64,000 bases of DNA from Flavobacteriaceae bacterium UBA4166 (GTDB lineage Bacteria; Bacteroidota; Bacteroidia; Flavobacteriales; Flavobacteriaceae). The notes beneath the pieces were generated by a model. It searched no databases, was not told the origin of the DNA, and saw only the letters and a program-made list of their open reading frames with translations. The DNA lies in contig DFVG01000017.1 in NCBI GenBank assembly GCA_002379985.1, forward strand, positions 8,830 through 72,829, read 5' to 3'. The translations under genes were made by a program, and so were the position numbers. Shown here one piece after another: positions 8,430-17,767 of the stretch; the first letter of the stretch is position 1; every line of letters starts with the position of its first letter.

Positions 8430-10910
8430 TCAGAATGAGAAACCAAAGACACCGGTGACCCCAAATTCTCTAGCTCCAGGATTGTCCAAATAATTTCCAC
8501 GGAAGTTAAAATCTAAGCGGAAAATCCTAAAAATGTTTCCAATCCCTACACTCCATTCCCAGTAGATGTCCTCGGGTGACTGAAGCAGCAAGCCATTAGG
8601 CTGGTTGAGCGCAATGTTTTCATCAGAAATTTGACCCCAAACGGCTCTAAATCCAACAACCTCTCGTAGATCGAGATCACGTAAGCCCGGAATTCTCGAA
8701 AAGATTCGGCCGCCAAAATTATGCTGAAGATGCAAGCTCACATAGGTGTCACTAACAAATTCATAAAAGTCTAGATTGGCGAATGTATTGTATAAACTGA
8801 AATAAGTTTGGTTACCGGGAATCGGACTCAACAATCCCAACGGTACAGGGTCTAGAATAGTTCCGGCTTCGACCGTAGACAACAATCTTCCGAAGCCTCC
8901 CAGGTTCCACGGCTGCGTATACAATCCTTGGATCTTCGAATATTCAAAATCTCCGCCCAAAATATTCTGCATTCCATACGTATATCCTGCATAAAAGCTG
9001 GGATAATCACCATCGTTAATGATGGTACGTTCTACGCCATATCCGGAAGTTTTTCGGCGTGGCGTATAAAATAATCCCACTTCTATTTCGGGTTGTTGAA
9101 TTTCACTTTGAACAACCCCGTTCTCATCAAAATAATCAAGACTAAACGTTTCGGTGGCGGAGCGCAAGGTTCGATAGGATCCTGTTACTCGAATATTAAA
9201 GTTCTTGGCCGGTTCCAAAGAAAATCCTGCCGTGGTGAGATTAATTCGAGTAAGACGGTCATTCGCTCCCACAGAGATCAAGGAAGAAGACGCTAAACTT
9301 CGGCCCAACACATCGTTGCTGTTTGTTAAACTGGCCCCGGTTTGCTCCACATCCTTTCGATTTCCCGCAAAGACGGTAAGTCTCGATTTTCGATCTAACA
9401 ACCATTTAGCCGAAATTCCATATTTAAAGCGATCATCGCGTAAGCCATAAGCTCCAAATACTTCCAAACGCCAAGGATCATTCTGACTGAAATAGGTTCG
9501 TCCTCCGAGTCGGAAACGAAATCCTTCAGCCTCATTAAATCCGAAGATAGAGAACACAGGACCTACATCTACATTACCCACCTGATAATATCCTGTCGCC
9601 AATGTGGCTCCAATATTGTAAAGGGTTTGAAATCTGGGAATGGTTTTCAAGGTGTCCAACATTTGATACACCCCTTTTTCATCTTTGCTGAGCTGTTCCA
9701 TTCGCTTTTCATCCCAGTAGGAGTCGGGACGGTTATAGATCGCTTCACTGTAAGGATCTACCTGCTCGCCATAAAAGCTCTTGTCTTTCGGAATATCAAA
9801 GGCATAATTGTCGTACAAAGTGGTTCGCTTTCCATACACCCCTTGCGCTTCTTCTTTCTTTCGGAAACTAAAATCACTTAAAAAATAGTCGCGTGTAATA
9901 AGAAAGATAGAATCGTTCAACACGTCAAACTCTTGTTCAATATATACTTCTCGAACCCAGTTAAGGTTGGCACTTTTACTTGCCTGGAGGTTAATTTCCT
10001 TGATCGCCCAGGTGGTGTCATTCACCCAAAAATCGCCTTTAAAGGTCAACTCATTTTTACGACGCGGATAATACACAATGTTATAGCACCATTTGTTATC
10101 ACGATACGCGCTGTCTAACAACACATAATTGTAGACGTCTATTCCGGTTCGGGACAACGGACTCGTAAATGCTTTGTCAAAGAATTTTAAATAATTATCG
10201 TAGACGTTGTATTCTTTATAGAGGTCTTTTACAAAGGCAATCAGCGTTTGGTTATTACTGAACCCACTGTTCTTATTTCCTTCCAGAATCTCTTTTTCTT
10301 CCTTTAACAAATTGTCTCCGTACACCTGACTGTACGCTTCATTCACGAAAATAGGAAGGTAACTGTTCCCGGTAATCGCCGAAGTATCGATTTGATCCCA
10401 GATAAATTCCATTCCTTTGAAAACGTTGCTATTGATCAATGTTGAGTCAATAGTATTGAGATCAAATTCTAGTTTTTCGTATTTATCGTAGCTGTATTGT
10501 TTGAATTTTTTTACACCGTTCTCCCGACGGTTTTCCCAAATCTTACGCAGTATATCAATAGCCGGATTATTCTTTTTTGAAGTTTTCCCGCTGAAGATAA
10601 CAACCTCATCAAGGGCGGCGGCTTCCTCTTCAAGCGTAATCTCCATCCCATAGGTAGCCCGTTTCTCTAACGCGATCTCTTTGGGGGTAAAGCCAATAAA
10701 GGAAAAAACAACAGCTTCTTGTGTTTCGTCACTTTCTAGGTAAAAGCGACCGTCCTCATTAGTAATGGTACCTTCGTTGGTGTCTTTGAAGATGACATTA
10801 ACAAACGGAAGACTTTCTCCATTCACATCATTTACAACACCACTGATTTTAGTTTGAGAGAACAGTGCAGTAGATAACAACAAAAAGATAGCAGGTAAAA
10901 GTACTCTCAT
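8430..10910 (-). CDS. DUF5686 family outer-membrane protein with carboxypeptidase-regulatory-like domain
   Basis: This 826-residue protein starts with a signal peptide (about residues 1-18, ending TALFSQ). A carboxypeptidase-D regulatory-like domain follows at about 20-105 (VVNDVNGESLPFVNV, GTITNEDGRFYL, FSFIGF). The long remainder matches the DUF5686 family, and its C-terminal half is rich in alternating aromatic strands ending in GVTGVFGFSF, consistent with an outer-membrane beta-barrel. The family is widespread in Bacteroidetes and its function is unknown. The gene appears monocistronic. The upstream neighbour pdhB is on the same strand, 61 bases away, with no obvious functional link. Confidence 0.85.
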   Translation of the reverse strand: MRVLLPAIFLLLSTALFSQTKISGVVNDVNGESLPFVNVIFKDTNEGTITNEDGRFYLESDETQEAVVFSFIGFTPKEIALEKRATYGMEITLEEEAAALDEVVIFSGKTSKKNNPAIDILRKIWENRRENGVKKFKQYSYDKYEKLEFDLNTIDSTLINSNVFKGMEFIWDQIDTSAITGNSYLPIFVNEAYSQVYGDNLLKEEKEILEGNKNSGFSNNQTLIAFVKDLYKEYNVYDNYLKFFDKAFTSPLSRTGIDVYNYVLLDSAYRDNKWCYNIVYYPRRKNELTFKGDFWVNDTTWAIKEINLQASKSANLNWVREVYIEQEFDVLNDSIFLITRDYFLSDFSFRKKEEAQGVYGKRTTLYDNYAFDIPKDKSFYGEQVDPYSEAIYNRPDSYWDEKRMEQLSKDEKGVYQMLDTLKTIPRFQTLYNIGATLATGYYQVGNVDVGPVFSIFGFNEAEGFRFRLGGRTYFSQNDPWRLEVFGAYGLRDDRFKYGISAKWLLDRKSRLTVFAGNRKDVEQTGASLTNSNDVLGRSLASSSLISVGANDRLTRINLTTAGFSLEPAKNFNIRVTGSYRTLRSATETFSLDYFDENGVVQSEIQQPEIEVGLFYTPRRKTSGYGVERTIINDGDYPSFYAGYTYGMQNILGGDFEYSKIQGLYTQPWNLGGFGRLLSTVEAGTILDPVPLGLLSPIPGNQTYFSLYNTFANLDFYEFVSDTYVSLHLQHNFGGRIFSRIPGLRDLDLREVVGFRAVWGQISDENIALNQPNGLLLQSPEDIYWEWSVGIGNIFRIFRLDFNFRGNYLDNPGAREFGVTGVFGFSF

Positions 10911-10971
10911 AGCAAATGTTAGGGCCTTGTGAAAAGGAAAACGGTAAGTTGCAAAAAATAGTGCGGTTCGC

Positions 10972-11949
10972 TTAGCGATATAACACTTTTTTAACGGCTT
11001 TCACCACATCCTCACTGTTGGGCAACCACTCTTTTAGTAAGGCCGGAGAATACGGTGCCGGAGTATCGGCCGTATTGATCTTTTCCACAGGAGCATCGAG
11101 ATAATCGAATATCCTACTTTGTACTTGATAGGTGATCTCAGTAGCAACATTCCCGAATGGCCAGGCCTCTTCGAGGATCACCAACCGATTTGTTTTCTTT
11201 ACAGATTCAAGAATAGCGTCGTGATCCATTGGGCGTACGGTACGAAGGTCGATAATCTCGCATTCTATACCTTCTTCTGCTAAAGCATCAGCTGCTTTGT
11301 AAGCTTCTTTAATGATCTTTCCGAAGGAAACAATGGTCACGTCAGAGCCTTTTCGTTTGATATCTGCTACGCCAAGCGGAATAAGGTATTCGCCCTCAGG
11401 CACTTCTCCCTTATCACCATACATCTGCTCACTTTCCATAAAGATCACAGGGTCGTCATCGCGAATAGCGCTTTTCAGCAACCCTTTAGCATCCGCCGGA
11501 TTGCTCGGAACAACTACTTTAAGACCAGGACAATTAGCAAACCAGCTTTCAAACGCTTGCGAGTGGGTAGCCGCTAATTGTCCTGCCGAAGCGGTGGGAC
11601 CGCGAAACACGATGGGACATGGAAACTGCCCACCACTCATTTGACGGATTTTCGCTGCATTGTTAATAATTTGGTCAATTCCCACCAATGAAAAGTTGAA
11701 GGTCATAAACTCAATGATCGGGCGATTTCCTGTCATGGTACTTCCCACTCCGATTCCCGCAAAACCTAATTCTGAAATAGGAGTATCGATAACACGTTTC
11801 GGTCCAAATTCATCCAGCATTCCTTTACTGGCTTTATAGGCACCATTATACTCGGCTACTTCCTCACCCATCAAATAGATAGATTCGTCGCGGCGCATTT
11901 CTTCGCTCATGGCTTCACAAACCGCTTCCCGAAATTGAATTGTCTTCAT
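10972..11949 (-). CDS. pdhB: pyruvate dehydrogenase E1 component, beta subunit
   Basis: A 325-residue E1-beta subunit, which pairs with an alpha subunit to decarboxylate pyruvate and load the acetyl group onto the lipoyl domain of E2. The N-terminal pyrimidine-binding transketolase domain shows MGEEVAEYNGAYK, TPISELGFAGIGVG and the EFMTFNF stretch. The C-terminal transketolase domain includes IDLRTVRPMD and ILEEAWPFGN. Length fits the family. The alpha subunit and E2 are not adjacent in this window. It is divergent from etfB over 217 bases that contain no other gene. Confidence 0.93.
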   Translation of the reverse strand: MKTIQFREAVCEAMSEEMRRDESIYLMGEEVAEYNGAYKASKGMLDEFGPKRVIDTPISELGFAGIGVGSTMTGNRPIIEFMTFNFSLVGIDQIINNAAKIRQMSGGQFPCPIVFRGPTASAGQLAATHSQAFESWFANCPGLKVVVPSNPADAKGLLKSAIRDDDPVIFMESEQMYGDKGEVPEGEYLIPLGVADIKRKGSDVTIVSFGKIIKEAYKAADALAEEGIECEIIDLRTVRPMDHDAILESVKKTNRLVILEEAWPFGNVATEITYQVQSRIFDYLDAPVEKINTADTPAPYSPALLKEWLPNSEDVVKAVKKVLYR

Positions 11950-12084
11950 AAAATAGTTTGAATTGTTGCTACTGAAAAGGTTCAGACGGACAAAAATAAT
12001 GGGAAAATGCCAAGCATGGAAACTTTTACTCCATTTTTAGCCCGCTTTTATTATGCATGCATAGGAAAATTCCAATTATAATTG

Positions 12085-12092
12085 TATCTTCG
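12085..12092 (+). promoter_or_regulatory. putative -7 box for etfBA
   Basis: TATCTTCG differs from TAnnTTTG at one position and lies 74 bases before the etfB ATG. Just upstream, 12053-12062 is the self-complementary ATGCATGCAT; no function is assigned to it. Confidence 0.4.
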
Positions 12093-12166
12093 TAGCCGCG
12101 TAAATAAACGTTCGATAACGTTTTTGTTTACACCTGAATACTAACGATAAAAAACCTTCAAATTTT

Positions 12167-12907
12167 ATGAAAATATTAGTGTGTATTAGCCACGTGCCGG
12201 ATACAACATCCAAGATCAATTTTACCGATGGAGACACTAAATTTGATACCAACGGCGTACAATTTGTGATCAACCCCAATGATGAATTTGGGCTTACACG
12301 TGCCATGTGGTTCAAAGAAAAACAAGGTGCTACCGTGCACGTTGCCAATGTAGGCGGCCCAGAAACCGAACCAACCCTCCGAAAAGCGTTGGCAATTGGT
12401 GCAGATGAAGCCATTCGTGTCAATACAGCGCCTACGGATGGCTATTCCGTAGCGAAACAATTGGCGCATATCGTAAAAGACGGTGGGTATGATCTTGTGA
12501 TCGGAGGCCGCGAATCTATTGACTACAATGGTGGAATGGTTCCGGGAATGATCGCTCATCTAACGGGTGCTTCTTTTATCAATAATTGTATCGGACTCGA
12601 AATCGAAGGCGATACCGCTACGGCTATTCGTGAAATTGACGGTGGAAAAGAAACGTTAAAAGCTAATTTACCGTTAGTGATCGGTGGACAGAAAGGATTG
12701 GTAGAAGAAAGCGATCTTCGTATTCCAAACATGAGAGGCATTATGCAAGCCCGTTCAAAACCGCTTCAGGCCAAAGAAGCTGTGGATGCTTCCGCTGAAA
12801 CACAAGCGGTGAAATTTGAAAAACCCGCCCCTAAGGGTGCTGTGAAATTAGTGGACAGCGTTGACGAGCTCGTAGCGCTTTTACACAATGAAGCAAAAGT
12901 GATATAA
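12167..12907 (+). CDS. etfB: electron transfer flavoprotein beta subunit
   Basis: A 246-residue ETF beta subunit (FixA family). It forms a heterodimer with the product of the next gene, binds AMP, and passes electrons from acyl-CoA dehydrogenases and related enzymes to ETF:quinone oxidoreductase. Diagnostic stretches are MKILVCISHVPDT at the N-terminus, NPNDEFGLTRA near 45 and VIGGRESIDYNGGMVPG near 107-123. The family signature region VIGGQKGLVEESDLRIPNMRG lies near 165-185. Length is normal. It is followed after 42 bases by etfA. Confidence 0.95.
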   Translation: MKILVCISHVPDTTSKINFTDGDTKFDTNGVQFVINPNDEFGLTRAMWFKEKQGATVHVANVGGPETEPTLRKALAIGADEAIRVNTAPTDGYSVAKQLAHIVKDGGYDLVIGGRESIDYNGGMVPGMIAHLTGASFINNCIGLEIEGDTATAIREIDGGKETLKANLPLVIGGQKGLVEESDLRIPNMRGIMQARSKPLQAKEAVDASAETQAVKFEKPAPKGAVKLVDSVDELVALLHNEAKVI

Positions 12908-12949
12908 CGGTATTCTTCCGAAGTCATTTAACAAAAAAAATAGAATTAC

Positions 12950-13912
12950 ATGTCAGTTTTAGTATATACAGAATCAGAACAAGGAACTTTTAAAAAGGCC
13001 GCACAAGAAGTGGTAAGCTACGCCAAGGGTATTGCAGATGCCATGGGCACGACCGTTACCGCGGTTGCTGTTAACGGTGAAGGACCGGAATCTTTAGGAC
13101 AATTTGGAGCATCAAAAGTGCTTGCAGTGAAGAATGAAGCACTACAAAAATTCAATGCCCAAGCCTACTCAGATGTTATCGCTGCTGCCGCACGCGAAGA
13201 AGGTGCCAAGGTGGTCGTGATCGCCTCTACCGCAAACGGAAAATTTGTAGCACCAATGGTCGCGGCAAAATTGGAAGCGGGTTATGTGCCGAATGTTACC
13301 GGACTTCCCGAAAATACCGAACCGTTTCAAGTGAAGCACAGTGTTTTCACCAACAAAGCCTTTGCGACCACTGAGATCAAAACCGATATCAAAGTGGTAG
13401 GTCTTGCGAAAAATGCGTACGGCGTGCATGAAAATGCAACCGATGCTGAAACCGTTGATTTCAATCCGGAAACCAATAACGGAAGCGTTGAAACCGTTTC
13501 TGTAGATAAAGCTACCGATAAAGTGACGATTGCGGATGCAGAGATCGTTGTTTCCGGAGGACGCGGATTGAAAGGACCCGAAAATTGGGGTATGGTAGAA
13601 GACCTGGCCGAAACACTAGGTGCAGCTACAGCTTGTTCAAAGCCGGTGAGTGATATGGGATGGCGCCCACACAGTGAACACGTAGGCCAAACCGGTAAAC
13701 CGGTAGCTTCTAACTTATACATAGCTATTGGAATTTCAGGGGCTATTCAACACCTCGCGGGAATCAATGCTTCCAAGACCAAAGTTGTGATCAACAACGA
13801 TCCGGAGGCGCCGTTTTTCAAGGCAGCCGACTATGGGATCGTAGGGGATGCTTTTGAAGTGGTTCCACAACTCACGGAAAAATTAAAAGAGTTCAAGGCA
13901 CAGAACGGATAA
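12950..13912 (+). CDS. etfA: electron transfer flavoprotein alpha subunit
   Basis: A 320-residue ETF alpha subunit (FixB family) carrying the FAD. The C-terminal flavin-binding domain is clear: VVSGGRGLKGPENW near 195-210, VSDMGWRPHSEHVGQTGK near 232-249, LYIAIGISGAIQHLAG near 253-268 and NNDPEAPFF near 279. The N-terminal half is the ETF adenine-nucleotide-like domain shared with the beta subunit. It is translated just after etfB and ends at a probable terminator, so etfBA is a two-gene operon. Confidence 0.95.
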   Translation: MSVLVYTESEQGTFKKAAQEVVSYAKGIADAMGTTVTAVAVNGEGPESLGQFGASKVLAVKNEALQKFNAQAYSDVIAAAAREEGAKVVVIASTANGKFVAPMVAAKLEAGYVPNVTGLPENTEPFQVKHSVFTNKAFATTEIKTDIKVVGLAKNAYGVHENATDAETVDFNPETNNGSVETVSVDKATDKVTIADAEIVVSGGRGLKGPENWGMVEDLAETLGAATACSKPVSDMGWRPHSEHVGQTGKPVASNLYIAIGISGAIQHLAGINASKTKVVINNDPEAPFFKAADYGIVGDAFEVVPQLTEKLKEFKAQNG

Positions 13913-13934
13913 AATTTTAGTAATTTGCGCCACG

Positions 13935-13985
13935 AAAAAGGGGCTGTTTAATAAGGAATTTCCCTTGTTAACACGCCCTTTTTAT
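13935..13985 (+). terminator. probable terminator after etfBA
   Basis: AAAAGGGG and CTGTTTAA can pair, with interruptions, with TTAACA and CGCCCTTTT, followed by a T-rich run. The stem is imperfect, so confidence is moderate. Confidence 0.5.
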
Positions 13986-14075
13986 TTTAATTTTAGTTCA
14001 TAAAACAGCACGAATCACGATGTTTTTTCTGGATTATTCCTTTTTGAACAGTGATTCTTATGTTCATCGCAACGT

Positions 14076-14702
14076 ATGAGTTTGGTACGCCTCAACATTA
14101 AAGGAATCTCTTACAGTCAAACCCAAAATGGTGCTTACGCCCTTATTTTGAGTGAGATGGATGGTAATAGAAAACTCCCGATCGTTATTGGAGCTTTTGA
14201 AGCACAATCTATCGCCATTGCCTTGGAAAAAGAGATCAAGCCTCCGCGACCACTCACTCATGATCTTTTTAAAAATTTTGCGGATCGCTACGAGATTGTC
14301 GTAAAACAAGTCATTATTCACAAATTGGTGGATGGAGTATTCTATTCTAGTATCATTTGTGAACGCGATGCGCTAGAGGAGATCATCGATGCCAGAACCA
14401 GCGATGCGATTGCCTTGGCACTTCGTTTTCAAGCGCCTATTTTTACCTACAAGAACATCTTGGATAAAGCAGGCATCTATCTTAAAACCTCTACAAAGAA
14501 AAAGGAGGATAGTGCTTCCGAAGAAAAAATTATTGAAGAGCTCATTGCAGGAGAAGATAAAGAATCAGTTGCCAAGAGCACGGAAGACTACACAAAATTT
14601 ACCCGAAAAGAACTTAATAAAATGTTAGGCGAGGCCGTCGCTAACGAAGATTACGAAACCGCAGCACAAATACGCGACGAACTTTCTAAACGAGGAGAAT
14701 AA
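14076..14702 (+). CDS. bifunctional nuclease family protein (DUF151) with C-terminal UVR motif
   Basis: A 208-residue protein. Residues about 1-135 are the DUF151 domain (LPIVIGAFEAQSIAIALE near 32-49 and ARTSDAIALALRFQAPI near 105-121), first described as a nuclease-like fold in a plant bifunctional nuclease. A charged linker leads to a C-terminal UvrB/UvrC motif at about 172-206, with KMLGEAVANEDYETAAQIRDE; this is the helical-hairpin element that mediates UvrB-UvrC contact. Nuclease activity in bacteria is family-level inference. The stop codon TAA overlaps the ATG of the transporter gene by one base, indicating translational coupling. Confidence 0.85.
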   Translation: MSLVRLNIKGISYSQTQNGAYALILSEMDGNRKLPIVIGAFEAQSIAIALEKEIKPPRPLTHDLFKNFADRYEIVVKQVIIHKLVDGVFYSSIICERDALEEIIDARTSDAIALALRFQAPIFTYKNILDKAGIYLKTSTKKKEDSASEEKIIEELIAGEDKESVAKSTEDYTKFTRKELNKMLGEAVANEDYETAAQIRDELSKRGE

Positions 14703-16429
14703 TGATGCAGAAATACCTTCTCATTATTTTGGGGTGCCTGTTTGCCTCCACCGGAATTTCACAAAACATTGAACGAGATTGGGAGTTTTCTTCTATTACG
14801 AAAGAAGGAGCATCCTTGTTTTCCATAGACAGCGAAACAGATTACTTTCATCTGGAGAATGGACGCTTTGAGTATGCCTTACAAGCGAAAACACTAAAAG
14901 CTTCCGGAGATTACATCTACCAAAACAATCTCTTAGTATTCTTTTACGAAACACCAAGCGATACCTTACGGCGTTACCGTGTTTCTCAACTTACAGATAG
15001 CACCTTAGTGCTTACTGAAAATGAAGTACAATATTCCTTTACCTCTCCTACACAAACTGAGGTAAGCGAGGTCGTAACTACAACGAATGATAAGAGCAAC
15101 TTAGCCCTTAACAACGAACAAGGCTTGGGGGTAAGCACTCAAAGCATCCTGCGCGGCGTCTTAGGAATGGTCTTTTTATTAGCGGTTTGTTTTGCCTTAA
15201 GCAGCAATCGACGTCGTATTAATTGGCGGTTGGTGGGCACCGGACTCGCTCTTCAGTTGCTTTTCGCCATTTTAGTGTTGAAAGTTCCGGTAGTTGCACA
15301 AGTGTTTGATTGGGTTTCAGACAAAGTGGTCACCTTTTTAAATTTCTCGGAAAAAGGCGCCGAATTCTTGTTTGGCGGTCTTGTCACCGACATGGATACG
15401 TTTGGGTACATCTTTGCCTTTAAAGTGCTGCCCACGATTGTATTCTTTTCAGCGTTTACGTCTTTGTTGTATTACCTTGGAATCCTTCAATGGATCGTAA
15501 AAGGCTTTGCTTGGGTAATGAGCAAGACCATGCAGCTTTCGGGAGCAGAGAGTCTTGCGGCGGCTGCCAATATCTTTATCGGTCAAACGGAAGCCCCTTT
15601 AGTGGTAAAACCATACTTGGACCGCATGACGAAGTCAGAGATACTCTGCTTAATGGTCGGAGGTATGGCAACGATTGCCGGAGGCGTCCTCGCCGCGTTT
15701 ATTGCTTTCTTGGGTGGAGATAGCGATGTAGAAAAGATCATGTTCACGAAACACTTGCTCACCGCCTCGATCATGTCGGCACCGGCTGCAATTATTATCG
15801 CGAAGATGCTTTATCCTGAAACTGAAGCGGTAGATCGTAAACTAGACATCAGCAAAGATAAAATTGGAAGCAACATTCTCGATGCGGTTTCCCGCGGAAC
15901 TACAGAAGGCTTAAAGCTAGCCGTTAATGTTGGAGCGATGCTCTTAGTATTTACAGCTATTATCGCTGTATTCAATTGGGTAACGGTTGATTGGATTGGA
16001 GCGCCTTTAGGCTTAAATGACAAGATCGCTTCGGCTACGGAAGGGCGTTATACCGGATTTTCGATGCAATACATTTTGGGGAATCTCTTTGCACCTGTAG
16101 CTTGGATTATTGGGGTACCTTCCGAAGACATCACCGTCGTGGGACAGTTATTAGGGGAAAAAACGATCCTGAATGAGTTCTATGCATATGCCACCTTGAG
16201 CGAACTGAAACAGGCCGGCACGATAATCAACTATCGCTCTATCGTAATTGCCACCTATGCACTCTGTGGATTTGCGAATTTCGCGTCTATCGGAATACAA
16301 ATTGGCGGAATCGGAGTACTTGCGCCAAGCAAACGCGTAACCCTGGCAAAGTTTGGAATTAAAGCCTTGATCGGTGGAACAGTCGCTGCCTTACTCACCG
16401 CTACCATTGCCGGTATGTTGATAGGTTAA
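14702..16429 (+). CDS. CNT-family nucleoside transporter with N-terminal secreted domain
   Basis: A 575-residue protein. The C-terminal ~420 residues are a concentrative nucleoside transporter (NupC/CNT): repeated transmembrane helices with NIFIGQTEAPLVVKPYL near 290-306, and GFANFASIGIQIGG near 521-534. It would import nucleosides with Na+ or H+. Before this comes a signal-peptide-like stretch (1-20) and about 105 beta-rich residues with lipocalin-like character (GDYIYQNNLLVFFYE). That domain would sit in the periplasm and is absent from short E. coli-type NupC (about 400 residues). The start overlaps the stop of the DUF151 gene. Confidence 0.9.
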   Translation: MMQKYLLIILGCLFASTGISQNIERDWEFSSITKEGASLFSIDSETDYFHLENGRFEYALQAKTLKASGDYIYQNNLLVFFYETPSDTLRRYRVSQLTDSTLVLTENEVQYSFTSPTQTEVSEVVTTTNDKSNLALNNEQGLGVSTQSILRGVLGMVFLLAVCFALSSNRRRINWRLVGTGLALQLLFAILVLKVPVVAQVFDWVSDKVVTFLNFSEKGAEFLFGGLVTDMDTFGYIFAFKVLPTIVFFSAFTSLLYYLGILQWIVKGFAWVMSKTMQLSGAESLAAAANIFIGQTEAPLVVKPYLDRMTKSEILCLMVGGMATIAGGVLAAFIAFLGGDSDVEKIMFTKHLLTASIMSAPAAIIIAKMLYPETEAVDRKLDISKDKIGSNILDAVSRGTTEGLKLAVNVGAMLLVFTAIIAVFNWVTVDWIGAPLGLNDKIASATEGRYTGFSMQYILGNLFAPVAWIIGVPSEDITVVGQLLGEKTILNEFYAYATLSELKQAGTIINYRSIVIATYALCGFANFASIGIQIGGIGVLAPSKRVTLAKFGIKALIGGTVAALLTATIAGMLIG

Positions 16430-16804
16430 TTAACTCCGCTTTACAACCGTATTCGCCCAATCTGTGGCATCTTCCAAAGAGGTGAAAAAACTAAAAGCCC
16501 CATCGAACCATCCTTGTTCTGAAACCGCCCCTTTCCGAACGTTCTCATCACTAGAAACAATAGCGATCCCCACCATATACTTGGGATTGATATCTTTGTA
16601 GGCCTCTTCGGAAATAGAAGCGGGCAAGGTTCTATTGGAGATAAAAACATACTTTTTCTTTCGATAGTGTGTCTCAGCAACCGAAATAATTTGCTTCGCC
16701 TCCACTCGTGTAATTTTTGGAGATTTTAGACTGAAAACCAGATAGTTTTCAAAGCATTGCATAACCCCAAAGGGTGTAGAATATGTTTTCACAGGAGCTT
16801 TCAT
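16430..16804 (-). CDS. hypothetical protein, possible STAS/SpoIIAA-like fold
   Basis: A 124-residue soluble protein. The ATG at 16804 is preferred to a GTG two codons upstream. The alternating strand/helix pattern, with a central KKKYVFISNRTLPASIS and a C-terminal helix SLEDATDWANTVV after FFT, resembles small STAS/SpoIIAA-like proteins of Bacteroidetes. This is a fold-level impression and not a family match. It is convergent with the nucleoside transporter gene: its stop codon abuts that of the transporter with no room for a terminator. It is divergent from thyA. Function unknown. Confidence 0.65.
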   Translation of the reverse strand: MKAPVKTYSTPFGVMQCFENYLVFSLKSPKITRVEAKQIISVAETHYRKKKYVFISNRTLPASISEEAYKDINPKYMVGIAIVSSDENVRKGAVSEQGWFDGAFSFFTSLEDATDWANTVVKRS

Positions 16805-16927
16805 TAGCACCTCTAAAATAGTAAAATAATCAATTGAAATGAATCGTTAATAACTTATAATAAATCTACTTTCCAAGGGTTTACTTTATAGGCTGTCTTT
16901 GTTACTTTTAAAACCTAATTTTTTCTC

Positions 16928-17752
16928 ATGAAACAATACCACAATCTTATCAAGCATGTGCTCGAACACGGACACGAGAAAGGAGACAGAACCGGTACCG
17001 GCACGTTAAGTGTTTTTGGCTATCAGATGCGCTTTGACCTCAGCGAGGGGTTTCCGATGGTCACCACCAAAAAATTGCATTTAAAATCGATTATACACGA
17101 ATTGCTTTGGTTCTTGAATGGAGACACGAATATTGAATATTTACAAGAAAACGGTGTGCGTATTTGGAATGAATGGGCTGATGAAGCCGGAAATTTAGGA
17201 CCGGTATACGGTCACCAATGGCGTAACTGGAACAGCGAAGAGATCGATCAGATCAAAGAGGTGATTCATACGCTAAAAAACAATCCCGATAGCAGAAGAA
17301 TGTTAGTGAGTGCGTGGAACCCAAGTGTGATGCCAAACACCTCGCAATCCTTTTCTGAAAATGTGGCACAAGGCAAAGCTGCCCTTCCACCGTGCCATGC
17401 GTTCTTTCAGTTTTATGTGGCCAACGGAAAATTATCGTGTCAATTATACCAACGAAGCGCCGATATCTTTCTAGGGGTACCGTTCAATATTGCTTCGTAT
17501 GCTTTGCTCACAATGATGGTAGCACAAGTATGTGGTTACCAACCCGGCGACTTCATTCACACCTTTGGAGATGCACATATCTACAGCAATCACAGAGAAC
17601 AAATTGACTTGCAGTTGTCAAGAGAACCGCGTCCATTACCGAAAATGTTGATAAATCCAAATGTAACCGATATATTTGGCTTCAAATTTGATGATTTTAC
17701 ATTAACGGATTACAACCCACATCCTCATATTAAAGGTGCGGTTGCCGTATAA
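16928..17752 (+). CDS. thyA: thymidylate synthase
   Basis: A 274-residue ThyA, which methylates dUMP to dTMP using methylene-tetrahydrofolate. The catalytic cysteine is C156 in ALPPCHAFFQFY; the dUMP-binding RSADIFLGVPFN segment and the DRTGTGTLSVFG N-terminal region are intact. An insertion of roughly ten residues before the catalytic loop (SQSFSENVAQGK) makes it slightly longer than the 264-residue E. coli enzyme. It starts a short same-strand run with the TonB-domain gene 15 bases downstream. The folA gene that regenerates its cofactor lies about 5 kb away. Confidence 0.97.
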   Translation: MKQYHNLIKHVLEHGHEKGDRTGTGTLSVFGYQMRFDLSEGFPMVTTKKLHLKSIIHELLWFLNGDTNIEYLQENGVRIWNEWADEAGNLGPVYGHQWRNWNSEEIDQIKEVIHTLKNNPDSRRMLVSAWNPSVMPNTSQSFSENVAQGKAALPPCHAFFQFYVANGKLSCQLYQRSADIFLGVPFNIASYALLTMMVAQVCGYQPGDFIHTFGDAHIYSNHREQIDLQLSREPRPLPKMLINPNVTDIFGFKFDDFTLTDYNPHPHIKGAVAV

Positions 17753-17767
17753 ATCAAACCCTACTTT

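Noticed and set aside
12053..12062. ATGCATGCAT palindrome between pdhB and etfB
   Set aside because: Short self-complementary dinucleotide-like repeat; expected by chance and not positioned clearly over a promoter.
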